From: CAG-791 sp002449595
GTDB lineage: Bacteria > Bacillota > Clostridia > Lachnospirales > Lachnospiraceae
Direction: 5' to 3'
Assembly (NCBI GenBank): GCA_946539855.1
Contig: CAMNHV010000029.1
Span: 1-21,882, forward strand
DNA: 21,882 nt
In this document: positions 14,924 to 21,882 of the stretch, piece after piece
Numbering within the stretch: position 1 is the first letter of the stretch
Layout of the letters: each line of letters opens with the position of its first letter
Program-made: the position numbers and the translations under genes
Notes under the pieces: generated by a model
What the model was told of the DNA's origin: nothing
Database searches by the model: none
What the model saw: only the letters and a program-made list of their open reading frames with translations

Positions 14924-16153
14924 ATGATCGAGACAATAAAACTGTATGACGAAGACGCGTACGCGGCGGAATTTACCGCGCGCGTCGTGTCTTCGGAAGA
15001 GACAAAGAGCGGGTGGAACGTCGTCCTCGACAGGACGCTGTTCTTTCCCGAAGAAGGCGGCCAGAGTCCCGACAGCGGGGTGCTGGCCGGCCTTCGTGTG
15101 ACAGACGTGCAGATCCGGAAGGGGATCATCACGCACACGCTGGAGCGGCCGGCAGTTGAGAGCGCCGGCGCCGCGGACGGCACAGGCCGGGCGGCGCAGA
15201 GTGCGGCGGGACCCGCAGTCGGCACGGAAGTCACAGGTGTGGTTGACTGGGACAAACGGTTTTCCAATATGCAGAACCACACTGGAGAGCACATTATCTC
15301 CGGGCTGATGCACAAGCACTACGGGTTCGACAACGTCGGATTCCGGCTGAGCCCGCGCACACCGGTCACGGTCGACGTGAACGGGTTCCTGGATGAGGAG
15401 CAGCTTGAGGCGTTGGAGAAAGAGGCCAACGAGGTCGTCCGCCGCAACGTGAACGTGCGTGCGGAGTACCCGCCGGAGGAGGTCCTGAAGGCGACGGAGT
15501 ACCGGAGCAAGATCGAGCTGACCGGCGCGGTGCGGCTCGTCACGGTCGAGGGCGTCGACACCTGCGCGTGCTGCGCGCCCCACGTGAGAAGGACGGGCGA
15601 GATCGGCCTCATCCGGATCCTGGATGCGCAGAAGACCGGCGGCGGAATGCGAATCTTTATTCTGTGCGGGGAGAGAGCGCTGGAGGATCTTCAGAAGAAG
15701 AGCGCGGTCCTGCGCGAGATCTCGAGGCTGACCTCCAAGAAGCAGGAGGAGGCGGACGAGGGCGTCCGGCACCTGCTCGAAGAGAACGCGGCGCTGAAGG
15801 CGCAGGCGGCCGAGATCCAGGCGGAGCTTGTTGCTTTGAAGGCGGAGCGCGTGCCGAAGGAGCTGCGCAGCGTCCTGCTGTTTGAGGGACCGATGGACCC
15901 GAAGGCGCAGAGGGACTATGTGAATCTGCTCACGGCGGCGCATGAGGGGCTCTGCGGCGTGTTTTCCGGCACGGAGGAAGCGGGATACCGGTTTGTCATC
16001 GGGAGCGGCACGGGCAAAGAGAACGCGAAGGAAGCCGCGGACCTGCTGCGGGGGAACTTAAGCGCCAGGGGCGGCGGCTCGCCGCAGATGGTGCAGGGGT
16101 CTGTCGAGGCGGAAGAGAGAGCAATTCGAGAGTGCCTTTCCGGCCTGTTTTGA
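14924..16153 (+). CDS. Long-form alanyl-tRNA editing protein (AlaX-like, with DHHA1 domain)
   Basis: This protein is expected to hydrolyse alanyl-tRNA(Ala) wrongly charged with serine or glycine, in trans to AlaRS. Residues about 1-245 form the AlaRS-like beta-barrel and editing domain, with zinc ligands visible as HTGEH (His119, His123) and CACCAPH (Cys216, His220). A helical coiled region (about 250-305) follows. The last about 100 residues resemble a DHHA1 domain, ending in a GGGSPQMVQGS motif. Residues about 80-105 are an Ala/Gly-rich insertion between barrel strands. The aminoacylation domain is absent, which separates it from AlaRS itself. The ribosome binding site is weak (CAGG), so translation may depend on the upstream gene. 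Confidence 0.88.
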   Translation: MIETIKLYDEDAYAAEFTARVVSSEETKSGWNVVLDRTLFFPEEGGQSPDSGVLAGLRVTDVQIRKGIITHTLERPAVESAGAADGTGRAAQSAAGPAVGTEVTGVVDWDKRFSNMQNHTGEHIISGLMHKHYGFDNVGFRLSPRTPVTVDVNGFLDEEQLEALEKEANEVVRRNVNVRAEYPPEEVLKATEYRSKIELTGAVRLVTVEGVDTCACCAPHVRRTGEIGLIRILDAQKTGGGMRIFILCGERALEDLQKKSAVLREISRLTSKKQEEADEGVRHLLEENAALKAQAAEIQAELVALKAERVPKELRSVLLFEGPMDPKAQRDYVNLLTAAHEGLCGVFSGTEEAGYRFVIGSGTGKENAKEAADLLRGNLSARGGGSPQMVQGSVEAEERAIRECLSGLF

Positions 16154-16191
16154 GCAGGCAGGGAGGCGGAAACTGAGAGGTTTAGAGGTTC

Positions 16192-18078
16192 ATGGTATTT
16201 ATGGTCAAACTGCTGATCATCATGATCGTGATGCAGCTTACGGGAGTCACCGGGGCAATCGTGGAGACGGTGGCCAGTGAGGCACAGGGATTAAACGGCG
16301 CGGTGGTCACAAACCTTACGCATGGCGCGGGGAATGCCGCGAAGGAAGAGACGGAGAATCCGGAGCACCTCGGCGGGGCAGGAGACGACGACTTCGAGGA
16401 AGATGAGGACGAGATCCGGAGGTTTGATGCTTTTCTCGAAGAATATACGATAGAGATCCTCGAGGATGACTACCTCACGATGCACTACAAGTACGAGGAT
16501 CCGGAGGCAGCCGGCATCGACAGGAAGAGCGTCGAGGTGACGTTCGGCGACGTCGTGACGGACCGCGAGGAGGCGCTCGAGGACTCGGCGGAGCTGAAGG
16601 AGGATCTCGCGTCGTTCGACTATCACGCCCTGAACCAGGTGCAGCGCGGCATCTACGACGATCTCGCGCTCAGCGCGGACCTCACCGAGAAGCTCGTCGA
16701 CGAGAAGTTTGACTACCTCGACAACCTGTGGAGCAGCTCCGGCGGCGTCCACCAGGTCTTCATCCAGGTCTTCTCCGAGTACAACCTCTACTGCGAGCAG
16801 GACGTGGCCGACATGATCACGCTCCTTGAGGACGTCCCGCGGTTTGTGGACGAGTCGCTCGAGTACACGAAGGAACAGGCGGAGAGAGGCGTGCTGTGCT
16901 TTGACTACGACGCTGTCATGGAAGTGCTGGACGACGTGCTCGGCGCGAAGAACGACAGCGCTGTCATCAAGTCGCTCGAAAAGAGCATCGACGCTGTGGA
17001 GGAGCTCTCGGACGAGCAGAAGGAATCCTATAAGGAGGAGATGCGGACCGCGGTGAACGAGTGCCTGTATCCTTCTTATGAGAAGATGAAGAAGGAGCTC
17101 CGCAAGCTGAAGAAGCAGGTGCTGCCGATCCAGGGGCTCGCGAAGCTTCCGGAGGGCGGGGAGTACTACGAGCTGCTGCTGCAGGACACGATCGGGAGCA
17201 CGGACTCCGTGGAGGACGTCCGGCAGACGCTCGAATACGGCCTGAGCAGGAGCCAGAACATGCTCGCGCAGCTGATAAAGGAGGACCCGACGCTGGAGGA
17301 GCTCGACCTGTATTCGCTCCAGAGCGGCATGGATTCCATCGAGGAGATCCTGAAGAAGAACCTGCGGGAGTACCGCTACGAGTTCCCGGAGGTCGGGGAG
17401 ATGGACTACGAGCTGGACGGCATCAACGATGAGAGAGCGGGCGACTTCTCTGCGTTCTTCATCATTCCGACGCTCGACAGCACGATCCCTTACCAGATCC
17501 GCTACAACATCCGCTCGCTCGGCGAGGAGGTCGGAACGCTGGACATGTACAACACGATCTCGCACGAGGGCATCCCGGGGCACATGTACCAGGCGCAGTT
17601 CAACAAGGAGAACCTGACGTACCCGATCCAGTTCCTGTCGGACAACCAGGCGTTCACGGAAGGGTGGGCGGTCTACGCGGCGAACGTCGCGATGGACTAC
17701 ATCAAGACGAAGGATTTCCGCGCGGTGATGTTCTACGACGAGTACATCAACTTCCTGAACACGCTGGCCGCGCTGTGGGAGCTCGAGATCAACTACGACG
17801 GCCTCACGGAGGACGAATTCTGCGAGTCTTACGCTGAGACGGGCTTCCCGGAGGAGGCGCTGAGAGCGGAGTACGGACATCTGGCGGATAATCGTGTATA
17901 CTATATGCCGTACTATTACGGTTATCATGAGATCATGAACCTGCGCGAATACGCGGAGGAAAAACTCGGGAGGAAGTTCAACCAGGTGGAGTTCCACCGC
18001 GCGCTGCTGCAGGCGGGGAGCACAAACTTCGAGACGATCCGGAACAATATCAGGCAGTATATCAACGAGACAAAATAG
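16192..18078 (+). CDS. DUF885-family putative zinc metallopeptidase, membrane-anchored or secreted
   Basis: This is a 628-residue protein of the DUF885 family, thought to be metallopeptidases. The family motif HEGIPGH lies at 458-464 (His458, Glu459 and His464 as likely metal/catalytic residues), and FTEGWAVYA supplies Glu490 as probable third ligand. The N terminus (about 4-24) is hydrophobic with a single lysine, consistent with a signal peptide or anchor; no lipobox cysteine is seen. Residues about 60-85 are very acidic. An in-frame stop just upstream limits the start to ATG 16192 or ATG 16201. The ribosome binding site is modest (GAGAGG, eleven bases upstream). Substrate unknown. The gene's last 21 bases begin a tandem repeat. 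Confidence 0.85.
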   Translation: MVFMVKLLIIMIVMQLTGVTGAIVETVASEAQGLNGAVVTNLTHGAGNAAKEETENPEHLGGAGDDDFEEDEDEIRRFDAFLEEYTIEILEDDYLTMHYKYEDPEAAGIDRKSVEVTFGDVVTDREEALEDSAELKEDLASFDYHALNQVQRGIYDDLALSADLTEKLVDEKFDYLDNLWSSSGGVHQVFIQVFSEYNLYCEQDVADMITLLEDVPRFVDESLEYTKEQAERGVLCFDYDAVMEVLDDVLGAKNDSAVIKSLEKSIDAVEELSDEQKESYKEEMRTAVNECLYPSYEKMKKELRKLKKQVLPIQGLAKLPEGGEYYELLLQDTIGSTDSVEDVRQTLEYGLSRSQNMLAQLIKEDPTLEELDLYSLQSGMDSIEEILKKNLREYRYEFPEVGEMDYELDGINDERAGDFSAFFIIPTLDSTIPYQIRYNIRSLGEEVGTLDMYNTISHEGIPGHMYQAQFNKENLTYPIQFLSDNQAFTEGWAVYAANVAMDYIKTKDFRAVMFYDEYINFLNTLAALWELEINYDGLTEDEFCESYAETGFPEEALRAEYGHLADNRVYYMPYYYGYHEIMNLREYAEEKLGRKFNQVEFHRALLQAGSTNFETIRNNIRQYINETK

Positions 18079-18133
18079 TAGCAGCGATACATAATAGTAT
18101 CAGCGAAACAAAGCAGTATCAGCGAAACACAGT
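18056..18133 (+). repeat. Tandem repeat of a 19-base unit crossing the DUF885 stop codon
   Basis: Three consecutive 19-base units (18077-18095, 18096-18114, 18115-18133) follow the pattern AGTATCAGCGAAACA plus four variable bases. The last two are nearly identical. The 21 bases before them (18056-18076), inside the gene, are a diverged fourth unit. The array fills nearly all of the 72-base gap before the radical SAM gene. It looks like tandem duplication of the gene's 3' end. Confidence 0.8.
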
Positions 18134-18150
18134 TAGAAAAAGGAGACGGC

Positions 18151-19146
18151 ATGTCCATTCAGATCAACAGCTTTATGGGAAAACTCGGGTGGTACGCGAG
18201 GACGCATTTTCCGAATCTCGCGAGCGACGCTTACCTGAAACTTCAGTTCTTCACCAGGAGCAAGGCGCAGAAGAAGTACGTCGACTACTTCATGAACGGC
18301 GCGGAGGTGCCGCAGCCGAACGTGGTCAACATCGAGACGATCAACCGCTGCAACTCGACCTGCGAGTTCTGCACCGCGAACGTCAACGCGGAGAAGAGAC
18401 CGCTGCGCAAGATCGACGACGCGCTGTATTACTCCATCATCGACCAGCTCGCGGACTGGGGCTACAAGGGACACCTCACGCTCTACGGCAACAACGAGCC
18501 CTGGCTCGACACCCGCATCGTGGAGTTCCACAAGTATGCGAGAGAGAAGCTCCCGGACAGCTATATCTTCATGTCCACGAACGGACTTCTTCTCAACGTG
18601 GAGAAGCTCCTGCAGATCAAGCCGTACATCAACCAGCTGATCATCAACAACTACGCGCTGGAGATGAAGCTGCACAAGGGCGTGCAGGAGATCTACGACT
18701 ACGTGAAGGCGCATGAAAAGGATTTCGAGGACCTCGAGATCGTCATCCAGATGCGCTATCTGAAGGAAGTCCTGACGAACCGCGCGGGCAGCGCGCCGAA
18801 CAAGCAGGCGACGGAGAAGGTCATCAAGGAGACCTGCCTGCTGCCGTTCACGGACGCGTGGATCATGCCGAACGGCAAGCTCGGTCTCTGCTGCTGCGAC
18901 AACTTCGAAGTCACCGAGATGGCGGACCTGAACACGACGCCGTTAAAGGAGGCGTGGAGCAGCCCGAAGTTTATGGAAGTGCGGCGCGCGATCGCCGAGG
19001 GACGGCAGGAGTATCCGTTCTGCAAGCACTGCGACTTCATCGACGCGGGCTTCCGTATGGAGATCGTGAAAAACATTCTCGCGGGCAACCAGGAAGCGGC
19101 CAACCATCTGGGCGGCCACGAGAGGGCGCACAGGCAGGATAACTGA
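18151..19146 (+). CDS. Radical SAM/SPASM domain protein
   Basis: This 331-residue protein uses S-adenosylmethionine and a 4Fe-4S cluster. The cluster motif is CNSTCEFC (Cys67, Cys71, Cys74) at the start of the barrel, with GNNEP as the SAM-binding loop region. The C-terminal SPASM segment supplies ligands for an auxiliary cluster: Cys229, the unusual triple Cys247-249 after MPNGKLGL, and FCKHC (Cys291, Cys294). SPASM enzymes often modify peptides or make carbon-centred radicals on sugars or amino acids; the substrate here is unknown. No PqqD-like peptide-recognition domain is visible at the N terminus. AAGGAG precedes the ATG. The next gene encodes a Nif11-like small protein, a possible substrate. 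Confidence 0.9.
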   Translation: MSIQINSFMGKLGWYARTHFPNLASDAYLKLQFFTRSKAQKKYVDYFMNGAEVPQPNVVNIETINRCNSTCEFCTANVNAEKRPLRKIDDALYYSIIDQLADWGYKGHLTLYGNNEPWLDTRIVEFHKYAREKLPDSYIFMSTNGLLLNVEKLLQIKPYINQLIINNYALEMKLHKGVQEIYDYVKAHEKDFEDLEIVIQMRYLKEVLTNRAGSAPNKQATEKVIKETCLLPFTDAWIMPNGKLGLCCCDNFEVTEMADLNTTPLKEAWSSPKFMEVRRAIAEGRQEYPFCKHCDFIDAGFRMEIVKNILAGNQEAANHLGGHERAHRQDN

Positions 19147-19256
19147 GTGTTTCATATCGCGTGATCACAGAGGTCTGAATTAACTTCAGTGCATCAGATA
19201 CCATATCAGGCGGAGCCGGTTTCGGTGCCTGATCCACGAGAGCCTGATGATTCGAA

Positions 19257-19559
19257 ATGGCGGAGAAGATGGGCACGGAAGAGATCATTGAGCAGCTGAT
19301 GAGACAGGCGGAAAAGGACGCGGCCCTCAGGGACGCCCTCCTTGCCGCGGGAAGAGAGAAAACTCCTGTGGGGAGCTTCTGCCGCGTCGCGCGGGAGGCG
19401 GGCTTCGCGCTGTATGACATGGAGCTGATCGCATATGGCGAGGAGGCGCACGCCGCGATGAAGCGCAGCACGAACGGCGGCGGGGAGAATACGCCGTCGC
19501 TCGAATTTGAGGACGACTACTTCGAGATCCTGATGACGGAGCTCGAGATGATGCGCTGA
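19257..19559 (+). CDS. Nif11-like small protein, possible RiPP leader/precursor
   Basis: A 100-residue protein whose first about 60 residues resemble the Nif11-type leader domain: a helix, then DAALRDALLAA, a short linker with TPVGSF, then VAREAGFALYDMEL. The tail contains GGG (about 74-76) followed by an acidic segment of about 24 residues with Phe, Tyr, Phe and no Cys, ending in LEMMR. In RiPP systems such leaders are followed by modified cores cut after double glycine; here that is inference. It lies 110 bases after the radical SAM gene and before a strong terminator. The ribosome binding site is weak. The start is fixed near 19257 by an in-frame TGA at 19248. It could instead be a non-RiPP Nif11-family protein. 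Confidence 0.65.
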   Translation: MAEKMGTEEIIEQLMRQAEKDAALRDALLAAGREKTPVGSFCRVAREAGFALYDMELIAYGEEAHAAMKRSTNGGGENTPSLEFEDDYFEILMTELEMMR

Positions 19560-19575
19560 AATAATATGATGCATG

Positions 19576-19617
19576 GGGCCGGAACTGTAGTGTTCCCGGC
19601 CCTTTGTGTGTTTTTTT
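19576..19617 (+). terminator. Intrinsic terminator after the Nif11-like gene
   Basis: GGGCCGGAAC (19576-19585) pairs with GTTCCCGGCCC (19592-19602) with one bulged C and a six-base loop, followed by a T-rich tract ending in seven T. It closes the transcription unit that includes the Nif11-like gene and probably the radical SAM gene. Confidence 0.92.
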
Positions 19618-19629
19618 ACAGAGTTTGTG

Positions 19630-19667
19630 CACAGGCGGGGAAAAGGTTTTGTCTCCGAAATCCTGTG
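19630..19667 (+). other. Possible leader hairpin upstream of the rRNA methyltransferase gene
   Basis: CACAGG (19630-19635) can pair with CCTGTG (19662-19667), and directly inside CGGGGA pairs with TCTCCG (one G-T pair), leaving a ten-base loop and a four-base bulge. No promoter with good consensus is visible between the preceding terminator and the gene. Function unknown. Confidence 0.3.
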
Positions 19668-19689
19668 TGTTACGAACGGAAATTGATGC

Positions 19690-21144
19690 ATGAAGAATGA
19701 CGTTTTACCTGCGGACGCGGTGATCCCGCTGCCGGAGGCGTTCCTTGAGAGAATGGAGAAAATGCTGGGGGAGGAGTACCCGGCTTTTCTTGCTGAATAT
19801 GAGGATCCGGCGCACAGTGCTTTTCGCTTGAATCCGCTGAAGGTCGCGGATCCGGACCGCTTTGCCGCTTCGCTTCCTTTCGCACTGGAGCGCGTGCCGT
19901 GGGAGAAGAACGCGTGGTATTATGACGCGGCTGTGTCCCGGCCCGGGAAGAACGCGCTGCATGAGGCGGGCGCGTATTACATCCAGGAGCCGAGCGCCGC
20001 GGCGGTCGTGCCGCTTCTGGATCCGCAGCCGGGGGAGCAGGTGCTCGACCTGTGTGCCGCACCCGGCGGCAAGAGCACGCAGATCGCCGCCGCGATGCAG
20101 GGGAAGGGACTTCTCGTCTCGAACGAGATCCACCCGCAGCGGGCGAAGATCCTGTCCCAGAACATCGAGCGGATGGGAGTGCGGAACGCGATCGTCTTAA
20201 ACGAGACGCCGGAGCGCCTCGCGGACAGGCTCGGCGGAACGTTTGACAGAGTTCTCACGGACGCCCCCTGTTCCGGGGAGGGAATGTTCCGGCGGGATCC
20301 CGAGGCGAGGACGCAGTGGAGCCCGGAGAACGTCGCCATGTGCGCGGACCGGCAGGACCGGATCCTGGACTGCGCGGCGGACCTCGTGAAGAACGGCGGG
20401 CTGCTCGTGTACTCGACGTGCACGTTTTCGCCGGAAGAAGATGAGGGAAGCGTTCGGCGCTTCCTGGAGCGGCACCCGGAATTCCATCTGGAGCCGCCGG
20501 AGAGTGTGGCTGACGGTGTCCTCTGTACAGAAGGCATGCTGCGCCTGTATCCGCACAAGGTCCGGGGGGAGGGGCATTTTGCGGCTGCGCTCCGGAAGGA
20601 CGGGACGCTGCGCAGTGTCTCCGCGGAGAAGCGGAAGAAGAGACAGCAGCGCTCCGAGGCGGCGGGCTATGCGGGATCGCTGGCTGAAGCTTTCCCGGAA
20701 CTGGAAGAGATGATCGGCGCAGGCGTGCCGGTGCTGTTCGGGCAGGAACTGTACCTGATGCCGGAGGACTTCGACCTCGCAGGACTGACGGTCCTGCGGC
20801 CGGGACTCCATCTGGCGTCCGTGAAGAAGGGCAGGATCGAGCCCGCGCACGCGCTCGCGATGACGCTTACGCCCGGGAGAGATCTTGCTTCCAGCATAGA
20901 TGACGAGCAGGATCCGCATGGCGTTAAGAACGCGGCCGGCGGGATCCCGTCCGTTGAACTCGACGAAAAGACGGCGCTGCGCTACCTGCGCGGCGAGACG
21001 ATAGACTTATCCCTCGCGGGGGTCCGCGGGGACGGGAAGCCGGGGTGGACGCTCGTCACGACGCGCGGCGTCACGGCCGGCTGGGGAAAGAGCGACGGAA
21101 GAACGCTGAAGAACCACTATCCGAAAGGACTGCGCCTCAAGTGA
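19690..21144 (+). CDS. rsmF: NOL1/NOP2/Sun-type rRNA cytosine-5 methyltransferase (RsmF-like)
   Basis: This enzyme is expected to methylate cytosine C5 in 16S rRNA using S-adenosylmethionine. The 484-residue protein has the catalytic Rossmann core with SAM motif LDLCAAPGGKST, the DAPCSGEGMF motif (Cys194) and YSTCTFSPEEDE (catalytic Cys244). The C-terminal third (about 335-484) resembles the PUA-like tail of RsmF/YebU, including LRPGLHLASVKKGRIEP and a final GWGKSDGRTLKNHYPKGLRLK-type segment. Target position cannot be assigned by sequence. The ribosome binding site is poor (ACGGAAA). The stop overlaps the next gene's GTG, so the membrane protein downstream is probably co-translated. Confidence 0.92.
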   Translation: MKNDVLPADAVIPLPEAFLERMEKMLGEEYPAFLAEYEDPAHSAFRLNPLKVADPDRFAASLPFALERVPWEKNAWYYDAAVSRPGKNALHEAGAYYIQEPSAAAVVPLLDPQPGEQVLDLCAAPGGKSTQIAAAMQGKGLLVSNEIHPQRAKILSQNIERMGVRNAIVLNETPERLADRLGGTFDRVLTDAPCSGEGMFRRDPEARTQWSPENVAMCADRQDRILDCAADLVKNGGLLVYSTCTFSPEEDEGSVRRFLERHPEFHLEPPESVADGVLCTEGMLRLYPHKVRGEGHFAAALRKDGTLRSVSAEKRKKRQQRSEAAGYAGSLAEAFPELEEMIGAGVPVLFGQELYLMPEDFDLAGLTVLRPGLHLASVKKGRIEPAHALAMTLTPGRDLASSIDDEQDPHGVKNAAGGIPSVELDEKTALRYLRGETIDLSLAGVRGDGKPGWTLVTTRGVTAGWGKSDGRTLKNHYPKGLRLK

Positions 21145-21882
21145 ACACGAGCGGAGATGCTTCCGGGCGCGCGGCACAGAGCGTGAGCGACGAGCCGCTT
21201 GCACGGGCAGCAGGCGTTATGAATGAATGGGCGGGAGACCCCGAAGCGGAAGTCCGGAATGACCGGGATGCCGGGGCTGGACTGCAGGCTGACGAAACCG
21301 CGGGAGAAGGACCGTTTTGGATCCGTCACCGGTGGGCCGTGCCGGCTGCGGCGGTGCTGCTCGGCGCCCTGATCGCAGGCGCCTGTGCGTGGACGGTGCT
21401 GTCCCATAACGCTGCGCTGCGGCGCGCACTGGAGTATCCGTGGTGGCAGCCGATCCCGGAAACGGAGATGGAAGCATACCGGGCGGAGCAGGAGGCCATC
21501 GCCAAAGAAGCCGCCCTGAAGAAAGCGGAGGCGGAAGAGGCCGAGCGGCTGGAGCGGGCACGACAGGCACAGGAAGAACGCGACAGGCAGGCTGCACTGG
21601 AAGAGCAAGCCGAAGGCGAAGCAGAGACCGGAAACGGCACGCAGAGCAACGGCAATACGCAGACCGAAGCCGGGACGCAGACCGAAGCCGGGACACAGGC
21701 CAAAACCAACTTGCAGACCGCAGACACAGCCGTCACTGCAAAAGAGACACCGCAGCAGCCCCAAGGCGTCCTCCCGGACCACATCATTTTCGTCGGCGAC
21801 TCGCGCACCGTCCAGATGAAGCGCGCGGTAAGGTACGACAGCAGCGTCTGCAGCTTCATCGCGCAGTCCTCGATGGGCTACG
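21141..21882 (+). CDS. Membrane-anchored SGNH/GDSL hydrolase-like protein, 3' end outside window
   Basis: An open frame from GTG 21141, overlapping the rsmF stop (GTGA), runs to the window edge without a stop (247 codons seen). Residues 1-64 are hydrophilic and probably cytoplasmic. A transmembrane helix follows (about 66-87, AVPAAAVLLGALIAGACAW). Next is an Ala/Glu-rich likely coiled coil (about 105-150), then a Thr/Gln/Glu linker with a perfect repeat. The visible end starts an SGNH-like fold with IIFVGDSRT, where Ser221 would be the nucleophile. The fold is therefore placed outside the membrane and may act on cell-surface glycans or their esters, as an inference. An in-frame ATG at 21219 is an alternative start without a clear ribosome binding site. 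Confidence 0.8.
   Translation, partial: MNTSGDASGRAAQSVSDEPLARAAGVMNEWAGDPEAEVRNDRDAGAGLQADETAGEGPFWIRHRWAVPAAAVLLGALIAGACAWTVLSHNAALRRALEYPWWQPIPETEMEAYRAEQEAIAKEAALKKAEAEEAERLERARQAQEERDRQAALEEQAEGEAETGNGTQSNGNTQTEAGTQTEAGTQAKTNLQTADTAVTAKETPQQPQGVLPDHIIFVGDSRTVQMKRAVRYDSSVCSFIAQSSMGY
21657..21692 (+). repeat. Two perfect 18-base tandem units in the SGNH protein linker
   Basis: The 18 bases at 21657-21674 are repeated exactly at 21675-21692, encoding TQTEAG twice, with a partial third unit (TQAK) and related NTQ/GTQ segments around it. This is an expanding extracellular linker between the coiled coil and the catalytic domain. Confidence 0.9.

Noticed and set aside
16291..17997. Long minus-strand open frame (568 codons) opposite the DUF885 gene
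   Set aside because: Same reason: an antisense shadow with Leu/Val/Arg-rich composition and no recognisable domain.
19624..19632. TTTGTGCAC/TTGTGCACA as a DnaA box
   Set aside because: Two mismatches to TTATCCACA, single occurrence, and no origin genes nearby.
21219..21221. ATG 21219 as start of the SGNH protein
   Set aside because: It has no ribosome binding site, whereas the GTG at 21141 overlaps the rsmF stop in the same manner as other coupled genes in this window.

Overview
The window is a GC-rich stretch (well above half G+C by eye) that is almost entirely coding on the plus strand. It has short intergenic gaps, Shine-Dalgarno starts and many 1-4 base stop/start overlaps (ATGA, GTGA, TGATG). 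The protein types fit a GC-rich Clostridia genome, probably Lachnospiraceae: a Thermotoga-type DAHP synthase, a Clostridia-type chorismate synthase, a shikimate dehydrogenase-kinase fusion, a methionine synthase whose reactivation domain is a separate gene, a DUF885 protein and an SGNH protein with the FVGDSRT signature. No species can be named from the sequence alone.

Region 1 (1-8482) is one aromatic amino acid operon. After an intrinsic terminator and a structured leader come aroF, tyrA, aroB, aroA, aroC, pheA, aroE-aroK (fused) and aroQ. Together they encode every step from erythrose-4-phosphate and phosphoenolpyruvate to chorismate, then prephenate, then 4-hydroxyphenylpyruvate and phenylpyruvate. 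Only the final aminotransferase is missing. Likely feedback points visible in the proteins are the N-terminal ferredoxin-like domain of AroF and the C-terminal ACT domain of PheA.

Region 2 (8483-10073) is a 220-base non-coding gap rich in hairpins followed by a major facilitator transporter. The gap carries a second copy of the structured element found before aroF. Region 3 (10074-14330) is a one-carbon/methionine operon: metF, a free-standing B12-methionine-synthase activation domain protein, and metH without that domain. The three should work together: MetF makes methyl-tetrahydrofolate, MetH uses it to methylate homocysteine, and the small protein reactivates oxidised cobalamin.

Region 4 (14331-19617) holds an FMN-barrel protein, a long-form alanyl-tRNA editing protein, a DUF885 putative metallopeptidase, a radical SAM/SPASM protein, and a 100-residue protein resembling Nif11-type leader peptides. 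A strong terminator follows. Region 5 (19618-21882) contains an RsmF-type rRNA cytosine methyltransferase translationally coupled to a membrane-anchored SGNH-type protein that runs off the end of the window.

The most interesting signals are non-coding. One is a structured element of roughly 100-140 bases repeated before aroF and before the transporter; its only indel breaks any reading frame. The others are two places (aroA, DUF885) where the 3' end of a gene appears tandemly duplicated into the following gap. The radical SAM plus Nif11-like pair is the best candidate for an unusual peptide-modification system, but that rests on visual similarity. No CRISPR array, insertion sequence, tRNA or rRNA was seen.
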